From the NCBI GenBank assembly GCA_950106755.1, contig OX467083.1:19401029-19465028 (forward strand): a DNA stretch of 64,000 nt, written 5' to 3'. A program made the translations under genes and the position numbers. Positions 37,893-50,438 of this stretch are shown here, one piece after another. Each line of letters opens with the position of its first letter. The first letter of the stretch is position 1. The notes under the pieces were generated by a model. That model was given only the letters and a program-made list of their open reading frames with translations. It searched no databases and was not told the DNA's origin. Source of the DNA: Climacium dendroides. Lineage: Eukaryota; Streptophyta; Bryopsida; Hypnales; Climaciaceae.

Positions 37893-40800
37893 ATGGACAG
37901 GCTGAAGGAATTGATGCAGCAATCGGACAACCGCGTGTGTGCGGATTGTGCAGCTCCAAATCCACAATGGGCGTGAGTCTCTCAGTTTTCTTTCATTTAT
38001 TGTCCTGGGCGTGTTAAATTGTCATTTGAGGTTGCCTGGTAGGAATACCCTAAACCAGCACATTTTGCACTGAGCGTTGTTCCATTTATTAGACTAGTCG
38101 ATATCTTATAGATTCTTGGTTCCCGATTCTTAGCTGATGAGCATGTGTCATAAGGGTATGGTATTCAAGAGTTATCAGGGTTCGAATTTTTTCTGGTATA
38201 TGACCTAAAACGAGGTGAAGGTTAGATGTGGTAGTGTACAGCCTCAGAATCAGTGTGTACGCATCGTGTGAGATTTTAGGGTTTTGGAACTAGGTTCTCG
38301 TAACTCGTATGAAACCTTCTTGTTTAAATGTAATTCTCATGGAGTACTTTTTAGGGCAAAGCCTTTGACTAAGAACATTGTGATTCGCATTGCTCATGCA
38401 GATCGACGAGTATAGGAGTGTTTCTGTGTGTCAAGTGCTGTGGGGTGCACCGCAGCCTTGGAGAGGACATCTCTACAGTAAGTTCCTGTGTGACCTAATT
38501 TTTACCATTCAATGTGGGAGACTAGAATTGCTTTGTATTGGAATAGTATGTATGGAATTTTGAAACCTGGTCTTCCTAACGACCTTTTTTGAGACCTAAT
38601 TCGTTGGCTAGTTTGTAATATAGAGGACCTGGACGAGGAACCCTAGCATACTGTAGGTTTCTACCTCCAGACCCATTGAAGATTCCTGCAGATGAAGACC
38701 CCCAATCCCGACTACAAGGTTCTCTTTGAAGTCCCTCATATACTACGAATCCTACAGATTTTGGAATAAGGTTTTGAATTTGGTGCTCCGCTCTATTAGC
38801 TGGGACGGCTGCTAGGCCAGGTCATCCTGCTCGGGCTCAAAAAAAAGAAACCTTAGATGAAAAAGGGGTCTGCTAGGGAGTTGATCGCATTGACCGTTGG
38901 TTTTTACAAGTTCACTAGCGTCCTCGATACTTCGGATAGGGCTTCGTTGGGTTCGAAATCCTACAGAACGTTGGGTCTGTCCGGCAGGTCCTGTATACTA
39001 TTCCTGTCCTAATTGTTTTATTCTATTTCAGGTGGTTTCTGTGACGAGTGATGAATGGACTGATGAGCAAGTTGAGGTTATGGAGGCCGTAGGTGGCAAC
39101 GCATCAGCGAACTCGGTCTACGAGAAATGCATACCCTCTGATACACGGAAGCCTCCCCCAGATGCATCCGTTGAAGAACGTTCCGACTTCATAAGGTGTC
39201 CTATTTCTTCATTTGTTTCTGAATGTTGATTCCGATAGGAGCGCATCTACACATCTGGGATTTAGAATCTGGACGTTCTATTCAAGATCGTGCTCTGTTA
39301 AAATTGTCACAGGGTCATGCTCCCGTTACTGCAGTGATGCTCTCAACGCTAGTTGGTTACCTCTAAATATATTTTTAGGTGTGGTGTCCGTACAGCTGGA
39401 TTCTTGGAAAGTCTAAAGCGTTCCTTCACTTTGCACAGACGTAAGTACGAGGATCAGGAGTTTTTGAAACCAAATTTGCGAATTAAAGCAACTTCTCGTA
39501 CCAGATCGCATTCCATTGAGGAACTTAGCCCGCCAGCACCTAGTAATAGAGATTCAATAACGAGCAGCAGGGGTTCAATGACCAGTAGTATGGATTCTAT
39601 GACCAACAACTATGGTTCAACAACCAGCAGCAGGGGCTCAATGACCAGCAACACCAGCTTAACTGGACTCAGTCAGCGTGGTACACCACCGGGCAGTTTT
39701 AGCAGCTACCACTCTGCTTCTCTTGCTCCTAGTCGTAGAAGTGATGCCTCGCTTTCCGCTACCACTTCAACGGGTAAGGTAATTATTCTCAATTCAACTA
39801 CACTTTTCTCATCCTTGTAACGAGTCGCCGAGAGATAGTTCCAGCTTATCTCAGTGTTCCTAGTGACCTCTCTGGGTGGATTGCCTTTGAATTTAAATCC
39901 TCTTTTGCAAACTTGATGTACAGATACTTTAATCTAGACCCAGCAGTATTTGTCTTCTGGAGCTAATTTTGGAGGTATCTGCTGAAGTATGTCTGTGAAA
40001 GTGATATTCTAACGAATTGGGAGGCTTGCTGTATGAAGCAACAGGCTGGAAATGATGAAGTATTGGGATCGCTGAAAGTGAAAATCGTAAGAGGCAGGAA
40101 CTTGGTTGTTCGAGACTTCTTGTCTAGTGATCCCTACGTTACTATTACCCTTCGAACACAGGTATACATTTGTGTCATTTGACCACTCTTATCTGCACTC
40201 CAACCCTAGTCTTTCTCTCTCTTCTTAAGCATGCACCTGTCATTTCCGAGTTATTGTGGTGGCTGTTTACCAGAGAGAGATTACATGATATGTTGAATCT
40301 CAGCTACTTATATTGCCATTGCTGCAGTCCGTTAAAACTAAGGTGGTGAACAGAAATCTCAACCCAGTCTGGAATGAAGAGTTCCTGCTCCCTGTACCAA
40401 ATCCTCCTCAGCCACTCAAGCTGGTACGTGTTGCAAGAAGCATCTGAACAGTCTCATTCAGTTTCACGAATGCATGCTATATATGTAGCAAAACATGCGT
40501 TTTAGCAATAAATTTCGAATAACACTTAGAATCATGTACACGTGTGCACATAATAAACTGCTTACAACTTGTATAACTGAATTCATTGGCGTGAAATTTT
40601 TGCATACATTGGACTGATCAGATACTAAAGGAATTGGTGCTTCCCTTTTTCTGTTTATAGGAAGTGTTTGATTATGACGTTTTCTCAGCCGATGATTCCA
40701 TGGGAGAGGCTATAGTGGACCTCGAACCGCTCATCCTGGCTGCACAAATGCATGAAGGTATGTATGAAGAGTTTGGGTGTGAGCAAATAGGCCGGTGGCT

Positions 40801-40948
40801 GGCCAGTAGTGACAATGCTCTAGTCGAAGACAGCAACATTGAGGTCATCGATGGGTTGATCAAGCAGGACGTGCTTCTCAAGCTCCAGAATGTCGACAGG
40901 GGAGAGTTGGAAGTCTCACTTGAATGGGTCCCTCTTGCTGGGGTTTAA
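37893..40948 (+). CDS. ArfGAP with C-terminal C2 domain (AGD12-type)
   Basis: Seven exons give 386 residues: 37893-37972, 38402-38477, 39032-39195, 39439-39778, 40045-40161, 40328-40423 and 40661-40948. The fifth exon's start could alternatively be 40039, which adds two residues. ArfGAPs stimulate GTP hydrolysis by Arf GTPases in vesicle traffic; the C2 domain binds phospholipid. The zinc finger is C16-x2-C19-x16-C36-x2-C39, followed by the catalytic Arg in CCGVHRSLG (R44). SVTSDEWTDEQVEVME and GGNASANSVYEKCIP complete the ArfGAP fold. Residues ~125-215 are a Ser/Thr-rich linker with imprecise repeats (SRGSMTSSMDSMTNN, then GSTTSSRGSMTSN). The C2 domain (about 228-325) has VKIVRGRNLVVRD, SSDPYVTI, NLNPVWNEEF and DYDVFSADDSMGEA with the calcium-binding Asp residues. 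The C-terminus (QIGRWLASSDNALVEDS; GELEVSLEWVPL) matches AGD12 proteins. Confidence 0.93.
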
Positions 40949-43374
40949 GCCGTGTCTTTCAATCCTTTGCTACCAGATAACGTAAATAGTTTCTTACAAT
41001 ACCTCCTGTGGAAGTTCAGCATCCAAGTATTTTGTGTTTTGCAGATTTAGCTCATATTGATTACACTTGCGTACAGGCTATTTCATGAAGTCTGATAAAT
41101 GGTGCTAAGCACCTATGGCCAAAACAAACTGCCACGAATTTTATTTCTTAAGAGCTTTTGAAGCCAAGAAAGTGGTCTGTGGATTGACTGTTCACCATGA
41201 ATTTTTTTGTTTCATTCTTCTCATTCATTGGACTAGTTTCCCATCAGTGCCCTTTTCCACTTGATGCTTCAAGCTTTTGTTTAAATTTTATGTGCTTTGT
41301 CATGTTTGTAGCTGAGGAAGTCCAAAAGGGAAAGAGACCTGGTGTACATGCTGTGATCCAGACCCGATTTTACATAACATTATCCCAATAAGGACGGCAG
41401 GAACTAAAACTGTCTGATGACCAATTTTCAAGGAAACTGTAGAAACAAAGAATGCACCCAGTGTTTTTTTTTTCATTTTGAGAAGGCAACAATTGTTTTT
41501 CAATACTCCTGATACGTGAGGTGATACTTGGTGATATGTACATGAAAACTAGGTGATACATTGGTAAAATTTGGCAAATGGTCTTAAAAAATACAACCAT
41601 TGTAATTTGGCTATTTTCTTAAGACCAATTATGTATCAAGAGTATTGAAGACCCTAAACCCTAAAAGTGTCAACAAATGTGGAATACTTTCAATTTAATG
41701 TGATTGCTTTGATATATACATGATCGTTGAAAATGATTTAGAACAAATCATAACAAGTGAATTTTGCAACGCTTGTGTGGTTTATAAAAATATGAAACTA
41801 CTGATAGTAGACTTTTGAAGAATGTTGTATTTTTTTTCCAAAAGTGAATGTATAGCTTAAAAATGTCAAGATAGCATAGAATGTATGTATTTTATAGATG
41901 CATAATTAAAGATGTTTTTTTTAAAGGATTTAAATAAGGAGCAATAGAACTTACAAATAGGTTTTTAATAGAATTAGATTATTTAATGATTTGGTATCTT
42001 CATTTGGAGATTGATAAAAGATAAGTTTGATATAATTCAATTCAAGGATAGACTTGTATTTGATTCCTGCTTCAAGATTTAACTACTATTGAGGTCCTTG
42101 TGCTTTTATTTCACAACTCTTCAACAATTTCAAAAAGGTGTGAATAGAAATTCTTTTTATGATTAACCCCTAAAGATTTGTGTATTGGAAAATTGACAAT
42201 ACTCACAAATTGACAAAATTAGCATTCTCTAAAAATGGTTTATTTTTCAATTTTCATTCAATTTTTAGAAATTGCAACCATATTGGATCTTGTTCTTAAC
42301 TAGTATTAGGGTTATATAAAAATTTAGAATCTAAGGGCAATATTTGTGTGAAAACAAAGCTTGAAAAGTGGAACCAAATCATCTTTTGAAGACTTCATGG
42401 GATGAAACTTCTAGATGATTTACATAGTATCTATTCATAAGAGCATAGTGTTGATTTTTAGTACTACTACTTTTACCACTTTGAAAATTCATAGTTCATT
42501 CATAAGATGTTAAAAAATGTATAAACAATTTGGAATCTTCTTTCTAACTTTCCACAAGACCCAACACAAACTTAGATAGATTTATATTAAGACCATGTTC
42601 AAACACCTATTAAGACAATTAGTTGTAGTCACTTTAAAACTTACAAAAATCACATTCCTTCATATTTGAAAAATAATGCACAAAACAACACAAATAGACT
42701 TCCATTCTACTTCCCAATAGAATTTAATAAATCAACCCATACATTTGGCCTAGGAGATTTGTTCAAATATCCAAACTAGCTTTGTAATTTGTAGTTAGTT
42801 AGGTCTTATGAATTTCTAAAGTTCTTTTAGCTACAGTAGTTGGCTTGGAGATCTCCATTTCCACATATGGATTCAAAACTTTTCATATGCTATACATGTA
42901 GTATTTATTTCCAAATATTTTACTAATGACTAAATGTGTAGGTTAGTTGATTTAGTTCAATTTTCCTTGCCCTTTAAAGTATTAATATTACACTTATTTG
43001 TCTTATTAGTGTGTGTTACAAAATGAACTTGTATGGATATAAGTGTATATAAAGGAGATTATTTTTAACCATCCTATGGGTGTTACTAGTGCTATTCATG
43101 TTGATGAGTCCTCCCAAATACCATTGGTATAAAAATCCTCCCTTTTAAAATCATTTTCGTAACATGTACAAATAGAACTTACAAATCAATGTCTATAGCA
43201 AGAATGTGGGGAATGTCAAACTAGCGGTTGTGAATTGCGCAAGTGCTTAGTGCAAAAATACATTTATATATTAGATGTTTAGTAAGCCTTGAAATTCCAA
43301 GACCATCATAACTTGTGCACACATATATGCATCCATAGAAGACAACCTCTAAGAATGTTGCCTAAGTAATAAAT
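40949..43374. other. ArfGAP 3' flank and AT-rich intergenic DNA
   Basis: The first ~450 bases are likely 3' untranslated region. The rest is AT-rich with no recognised gene, RNA or transposon ends. Confidence 0.5.
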
Positions 43375-43797
43375 AGGGGTAGTCACACCTTCAATCTTCA
43401 TCATGAGTTCGATTCTCAGAGAATTGAGACATGGTGTTCTTTGTGTGGTTTAGAGCTTTCAATTTCTGAGGTTTTTGAAGTGTTGTTTGTTCCACCGCAA
43501 GTAAAGAAATGGGTTGAAGAAAATTTTCTGGAAGGATTTTTCACTCCTACGTAGCTTACTTTCACCCAGAGTTCTGTTCAAGTTCACTGTTGTGTGTGCC
43601 ACCTGCATTTTGCACCATGTGTGATAGTGAATCTCGATCTTTGAAAAAAAATTCCACTTTGCTCACATTGTGAAGGGGTGTCACACCTTCTTCATGCACA
43701 ATGGCTCACCATTGACTCTTCTTTTCTCTCACCAAGTTCGCATTCTTCAAGAAAATTTGCTTCTCGGAGAGGAGGTGTGACCATCTCTAGCATATCT
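43375..43797. mobile_element. ~420-bp element related to the AGGGGTAGTCACAC family
   Basis: The left end is AGGGGTAGTCACACCTTC; a degraded right end GGTGTGACCATCTCT ends near 43797. The interior has GGGTGTCACACCTTCTTCATG at about 43676, the inverse of a segment inside the larger relative at 50439-51512. No coding sequence. Confidence 0.65.
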
Positions 43798-44387
43798 TTG
43801 ACACCCACTCACCATGAATCCATCCTAATTTTAGAGCCCCTGCTAACAAGTAACGACAACAGATACCTCCACCACGTCGACAATCCCGGCAGCGAAAGCC
43901 CAGTTGCCATTTGCCGCTAACTTCACTAATCCGGAGCACCCTCCACACTCCCACCAGCCTTGAATGTCGGTGGTGGCTCACGCAACGCCTTCCGAAGCTG
44001 CTTTCAGCGCCGAAAATGCCGAATTGGGGGTAAGCTCGATGCAACTACAAGCTTGAACCGATCGACAAGCTCCTGCAAGACCTTCTCCAAGACCGCTTAG
44101 CACATTGTTGCATTCAGAGCCCGCATCAATGTGTTGATTTTCTAGTCGCCCTCAATTCAGAATTAATTGTGTATGTGATCTGGGTTTTAGGTGTCTGAGT
44201 GCAGCTGATGCATGTCCATCATTCGCTGGCAGGCTAGCTGCTCATACACAAGCAAGTATGCGTGATTTCGAATCATTCGACTATAATTTAGACCAACCAT
44301 TGGAATAGTACGACGGATTGCTGTACTGTCGGTGTGATGGAACTGTAGTAAACTTGTGTAGTACTCCGTAATATATACAGTGAAATT

Positions 44388-44395
44388 ATATATAT
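44388..44395 (+). promoter_or_regulatory. Candidate TATA box of the 775-residue gene
   Basis: TATATATC lies about 105 bases upstream of the start codon at 44501, with a second AT-box at about 44371. Inferred from position only. Confidence 0.4.
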
Positions 44396-44500
44396 CGTTG
44401 ATAGGAAGCTAGTGACGTGACTATGCGGAGGTCGTTGGGGGAGTGTAATGGTAGGACTGTTTTCTAGTAGTGGCTATGAGCGGAAGGTTGGAGAACTGAG

Positions 44501-47500
44501 ATGGGGTTTGATTGTGAGGACATGGGACACGTGAGCTTAGCGAAGGCGCTCAGTCACGCGGAGGAAGTGGCGACCACACGAAACCAGCCAGCGGATCTGG
44601 AAGAAGTCCTTGAAGTGGCGTTGGTGGAAGCGGTGCAACCCGCCGTGCGGGAGACATGGCGCACCATCGACAGCATGGTTAGTGAGGAAGTTCTGGCCCC
44701 GAGTCGGAAGCTGGCGGCGCTCGTAATGGCGGACTGCGACAGCGACTGCGACTGGTGCCCCCAAGCAGCGGGGCACGCATTAGTGCAAGCCGCGCGCGAG
44801 GGCCTGCTCCGTTGCGTGCGGCGGCTGCGGGAGATTCAGAGTGAGCGCTGCGGTGGCAGCTTGATGGTGGCGATGTTCAATGCATACGCGCTTCTGAAAG
44901 CTGCGGAGGCCGGGCAGGCCACGGTAGTGAGCGAGCTCCTGAAGCCCATGGTGTCCGCGGGCGCGGCGCTCATGGGGTTCATGGTGGCGTGCCGGTGGAA
45001 GGAGCGCGACGGGTACCCGTTCGTGGCGGAGCTCGCGTCGCCCATCTGGTTGCCCAAGCTCGCGGCCGCGAAGACCATGCTGCCAGCCGCAATGCCGAGT
45101 TTCCAGGCTGCTGGGTGGGATTTGCGAGGTTCCTCGTCGTTGCGGGAGGAGTATCTGCACGAAGTCGTGAGATCTTCGTACAAAACGTATCTTCTTTGGC
45201 GAGTCGCCGTGGTCGCGGCGTCCAAGTGCCATGCCGATGTGTTCCGGATTCTGCTCAAGAGACGGTGGATTGACAACCTGTTCCTGAAAGAAACGCTGGC
45301 GTTTTTCCTTGAGAATCGCGATTTGAACGCGGTGAGTGGAGAGAATGGACTGAATGGAGCTGCGACGCGGATGGTGGCGGACAGGGCGAAGATGGATACG
45401 CTCATGTACCAGTTGGCGGAAGAGTACAGCACGAAGAATTACAATGACGCCATGATTTATACGCTGTGGAAATGCTGTGTTGACCAGCAGACGGGCAAGG
45501 ACATCGGGAAGCCAAAGTGCGCGGCGCAAGCTCACAATGGCGTGTGGGAAATTAAAATGGACGTGCCGTTGCTCATGATGAACGTCGAGCACGCCAACGC
45601 GGTATGTATGCTCACCTATCACCAGGCACTGCGCGCTAGCTATCAAGGCAGCTAATCTCATATTTATTCGCTAAAACGGCGGAATACTGGAGTTCAGTTA
45701 ATTCTCATAGTCTCTGAAACCTCAAATCTTCTGTCGTCCGCAGTTTTGGCGCAGTGGAGCACGCGATTTTAACGAATATGACCTGTTTCAGATATCATTA
45801 AAATATCCATTTTGAGACGTAAAAGTAGTGTACCGAAATCACTACATAATCCCAAGTCAACGAATTGTATTGTGAGTACTGAAGTTTAAGATAGCGCTGT
45901 AGAGTCCTAATAAAAAAAAATGTGTCAAGTAGAATTGTAGATGCGTGACTATATGACAATGATTTAAGGTATTGTGACCTAATTTTACACGTATTGACCT
46001 AATTTAACTGCAGAACTATGGAATTTGCTATCAATGGTAGTCCTATACATTCTCTTCAGTACCCGCCACTCATTGTAAAGGCCAAGGTGACTCTTAATGT
46101 ACGTAACGGAATCAATTATACTCTCTTGATCCCCAATGTGGTGAATGGCTCTAAGAATATGCTTGAGGTCTAAGGTCTGTTACTCTGTTAGATGTGGTAT
46201 TAGACATACATTGTAACTGAATCAAGACAGCCCTAATTGTCATATTCGTTTCAATGGAAAAATTTCAAGAACATACGTTGTCACTTCTCCAGGCTGTCAT
46301 CTAGAACACCAGTCCCAATTTCTAAAGCTCTGCATAATTGAATGAAAAGAGTTAATTGCTTCATTGAAAGTCTAAAACATGCCATTTAACGAGTATGACC
46401 ATCCTTGCTAGAAACAGTGGTGCACTGAAAATTGATGTATTATTAAGTACCCTTGATTGATAGGAGGAGGAGCCGAAGGACCGGTACAAGCAGCTGACAA
46501 TGCTGTACCGCCAAACTGCCCAGTTGAGCATTCAGCTCCAAACCACCGTGCTTCCAACCGCCGACTTCCTGCAGGTATGTACATACGTAGAGATTGATAG
46601 ATCACTCATTTCAATTCCCTCATGAAATTATGAGCACGAATTATATTGGCAGTATTCGATGCGCCATGCATTTTGACATCTACTTTAGCTTGCTGTGTCG
46701 ATACCGATAGAAAACTAAGCCAATTAGCATGGGAATGACATGATATCCACAACAGTGTGTGCCGCTTAGTTAGGATATATATCCACCCCATCCCCTTCTG
46801 GCTTCCTAAATCTTGTCATTTCGAATTCCTTCCTTTCTAGAAGGCCCGCTGTGCCATTTTGAAGTTTCCATATCCATGTTGACAAATGGACGATTCCACA
46901 TTCATGTCCTTCAAAATTTTATTCAAGAGCGAGTGCTGATCGATGGAGCACCATGCAGGTGGGAGTGGCGATCAAGCATGTGAGGCTGAAGGCGGAGAAC
47001 TCCCACTGGGACGACTCCTGCATGGGGCACTTCCCCAGCGGCGTCACGGTGTCGGTGGTGCCGTTGGCGGACGACAGTTCGAGCGTCACGTTGACGAACT
47101 CGTCCTCCAACGCCGAGTTCAGTGTCGGGCGGGGTCAGAATCTCAGCGTCGGCATGGGCGCCCACGTAGTGGCCCTCGCAAAATCGGGGTTCGGCGCGGG
47201 CTTCAGCGCCAGCGCCGGGGTGAGCACCAGCATCCTCATGAAGTCCAAGCCGTGGCGATTCGAGCAGGAGCCTCTGGACGGCGACGACCGCGGCGGCAGC
47301 TTCAAGTGGACCCTCCAGGTCAGTAATAAATCTGGTTATCTTGATTTATGCAAAACTGAACTGAAAAGAATGCTGCAACCTTGAACTTTCATATCCAATT
47401 GGAGCAACATATATTCGAGACTAGTTTACTATCAGTCCTCGTCGGATGCCCTCAATATTCTCTTTCACTAGGTCTTTTTAATAATGTGTCAAAGGATGTA

Positions 47501-48787
47501 CGATGAAGTGCCTTTGCTAGTGCATTGTATATTTTAGGCCTGGCTTTAACCTAGTATGCATGTTCTTTTCATTGATCTCTCAACTACATACCGGCATGTC
47601 GCAAATTTCATATTCATGTCGCAATCGGTTTTATACATTTTGGGCATTCTTTTCTTGGAAGGTTTTGCAAGTGCTATGGCTAATTGCCTAGCCTCTCAAA
47701 GGTTCTTTGATGGAATTTCTGTTAGACCAGCCATATGTGCTATTTGGCTAAAGTCTCTGCATTTTGATTGCGCCAGGCCATGAAGGGGATCCCGTTCGAC
47801 AGGGCGAATCCCATCCGCATGGCGCAGTCGAACTCCATGTGGAAGTGGGGGAGCCGGGTTCCCAGCAACCCGCTGGACCAGCTCCCGTTCACGAGCGAGG
47901 GCGGCGTGCAGTTCACGGGCACCGAGTTCGCCGATTCCATGCTGTGGAGGTTTCCCAGGACGCGCGAGGGGACGAAGCTGCGGTGGCGGATCGCCGGTGA
48001 AGTGTACTCAACGTACACCACCAGTCGGTAATATCAATTGTGACCTGGCGCCTTGCTTTGGAATACTTCGTATCATTTGTTTCTAAAGATCTTTAAGCGC
48101 TGAAAACTAGACTATTTTAGATTGAATGTTGGATGTAGATAGACACCCACCTGGAAAAGTCCTGATTTGGGGAACTTTCTGTCAATCTAAGGTTGACGTT
48201 AACACCTTAAGTAATTACTGTGCCTCTTTTGTATAGATTTGCATCTAACCACTGGGCTCGTCAAAATACTCTTCATCAATAGGTACTTTGAGACGCGGAT
48301 GGCTTCGTTCAGCGGGGAGATCGTGGACGAGTTGAAAGCCGGGAAGGAGGATTCCGAGACCAGCATGAAAGAGTTTAAGGACGATAAGGACCTCCTGGGG
48401 ATGGCGAAAGACAAACCGAAGTCTTCGAAGGAGAAGAAGGAGGGCCACAAGGGGCAGCAGCAGCCGCCTTCGAAGGAGAAGGATTCTGGTACTTCGGCGA
48501 CAAAGCAGCCGACGCTGGAGAAGTTTAATACAAAGGTGGAAAAGCAGTTTTTGGAGTGGCTGGAGTTCCGGAAGGGGCTGGAGGAAATGCAGGGCAACGC
48601 CGAGAGCGCGCAGAAGGCGAAGCACCAGATCGAGGAAGGTGCAGAACATCAGGACGACGACGACAAAGACATTGCGAGCAAGCCTTCAGAGGACGACTCC
48701 GAGTCTAAGCCAGAGGAGGCAACTCCCGCTGCTGTTCCACTGTCACGGTTGTCACGTCTCTCTGGCAACAAGGGCAAGTGGCTGTAG
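44501..48787 (+). CDS. Large unrecognised two-module protein, 775 residues
   Basis: Five exons with GT-AG introns keep one frame: 44501-45601, 46464-46574, 46959-47318, 47777-48027 and 48283-48787. I do not recognise the family. Residues 1-367 (exon 1) are mostly helical; paired-helix segments such as ALVQAAREGLLRCVRRL, LLKAAEAGQATVVSELL and VAVVAASKCHADVFRILLKR resemble degenerate ankyrin repeats (inference). Exon 2 (368-404) is a short linker helix. Exons 3-4 (405-608) look beta-rich: SVTLTNSSSNAEFSVGRG, GFGAGFSASAGVSTSIL, then aromatic-rich FKWTLQ, SMWKWG, NPLDQLPF, DSMLWRFPR and LRWRIAGEVY. Exon 5 starts with RYFETRMASFSGEIVDELK and continues as a charged Lys/Glu/Ser tail (about 640-775). 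No signal peptide or membrane segment is seen, so it is probably cytosolic or nuclear. Strong codon bias, GC-rich exons and frame-preserving splice sites support a real gene. Confidence 0.85.
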
Positions 48788-49783
48788 TGAACTAAAGGTC
48801 TTAAGGTGACTACCCAGGAGAAATATAAGATGTCCATCTATGGAAGTTTTGAAGAATTTTTCATCTTCAATATCCAGGGATGATGGAATAGGATACACTC
48901 GGAAACACCTGGAATTCATGGATTTTGGACACAAATGGACAATCATTTGTCCAATTTTCATTTGGGGTTTCTCTGTTCTAGGTTCCCGGCTAGGTTACAA
49001 AGTAACGCGAAGTTCCTTCACGATAAATTGGCGGGTTTTCCAATACCTTCGCACTTTGGTGTACTCTAAAACGAAAATCTGAATTAACCCTAGCTTTATA
49101 GAGCTTTGTGCTGGTGTGAAAGTTAAAAGTCACAAATTTGCTACTACGGGTTTTATGCTGTAGTGAACTTGAAAGCGGGTTTGCAGGGCAAGGATGACAA
49201 TTTGCAGGTCTGCCGCAGTGGACATTTGTTCTACTCGGATTCATCTCAAACACGAGATTGATTATTTGGTGACAATTGACAGAAACCCTGGCCAAATAGA
49301 CACCGAAGAAATTCAAGAAGGAAAATGGACACATCCTTTTGAGTCCAAATTCCATTCCTAGTGTACATATCCTATTCTATCGTCACTGGACATTGACTAC
49401 GGAATTCTTCAGAAATTCCGTAGATAGACACAAAAGAAATTGCTGCTCTAGACGCTTTATTGGAATGGTTACGAGAATTTGAGTACTTATGCAGTTATTA
49501 TTCTTTGAAGACAGTCAAAACCTTTAATTGAAGCTGGAAATGAGGTTTCTCCATCCAATTAGTGGTTGTAAGCACCTTGGTTGGGTAATCATGTGTTCTG
49601 AGTTTGCACGCACTCTACGGGGCACTCCAGCACATGGCAACCCGGCTGTGAGCTCTTATCTTCAATCCGCTAAGTACCAAGTGATGTGCTACTATCAACA
49701 CAGGAACGAACATATTTCAGAAAGCATATAGTTGCATGTGTGGTAGTCGTATAAAAGTTGGCCAAAAGTATAGATCAATATTC
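48788..49783. other. 3' flank of the 775-residue gene
   Basis: No recognised gene. If the ISCA gene had a third exon it should lie here on the minus strand; about 49600-49680 has a weakly similar stretch but no intact C-terminal Cys-Gly-Cys motif. Confidence 0.45.
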
Positions 49784-50377
49784 TTACTTGAGTCGGCCTT
49801 CCACATACTCCATTTTGGTCCTAATCACGTGCATCAATGCTCGCGGGTCAATTAACACGTTCACGCCTTTGTCTTCAATTAACCCATCAAATATTCCCCG
49901 CTGTTAAACCTAAACCCTAAACCCTTAAAAACCCTGCAGTTAGGGTTACGAAATAATTGCATTTTTCGCATTCATAGTGACACCTCGATTTCTCCACTTG
50001 CACCTGAAGTGTCATCTAAATTGGATTGCTCATAAGAAATTCGCTCTCAACATCTGAAGGTTAACCTTCCCAATGGCATAAGATTCGGAATCTTAATCAC
50101 AGATGAAAAGACGACACCTCGGCACCCGAAACCAAAACCTGAAGGAACAAGAACAGAGACGAAACCGGATGCATACCAGCATATTAAGCGTGTACGCAAG
50201 GTCATTACAACCACGCACTTTGACGCCCAGACGCAGAAACTCCTGTCGATGGTCCTGCAGCTTGCGAATCTGGTTGGCCGCGGCTTCCGTGAGCGCCAGC
50301 GCTTGGCATCGCACTGCTGACGACGATGGTGATGAGCTCGCACCCGCTTTCACAGCTGCCGCCGCAACCACGTACAT
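49784..50377 (-). pseudogene. Truncated ISCA-type iron-sulfur cluster assembly gene
   Basis: Exon 1 (50377 down to 50177) encodes 67 residues including [20 protein letters not shown] and [19 protein letters not shown]. After a 276-base GT-AG intron, exon 2 (49900 down to 49784) encodes GIFDGLIEDKGVNVLIDPRA and LMHVIRTKMEYVEGRLK, then TAA. This matches the mitochondrial IscA/ISCA1 family, which helps assemble 4Fe-4S clusters. The ~20 C-terminal residues with the cluster-binding CGCG motif are missing, one of the three ligand cysteines (in RGCN) is kept, and the usual Gly after Asn is Asp. The stop overlaps a good donor (AA|GTAAGA), so a former third exon was probably lost or degraded. The first ~23 residues are Ala/Ser-rich, a short possible targeting peptide. 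Exon-intron structure rules out a processed copy. Confidence 0.8.
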
Positions 50378-50438
50378 TGCCCCCTCTCCCTCTTCTCACA
50401 AGCGCCAACATTCTTCAAATTCGCTATGGTTCCGAATT

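Noticed and set aside
44780..45661. 293-codon minus-strand frame
   Set aside because: Antisense shadow of exon 1 of the 775-residue gene, rich in His/Arg as expected from GC-rich codons.
48245..48649. 134-codon minus-strand frame rich in Leu and Arg
   Set aside because: Antisense shadow of the Lys/Glu-rich last exon of the 775-residue gene.
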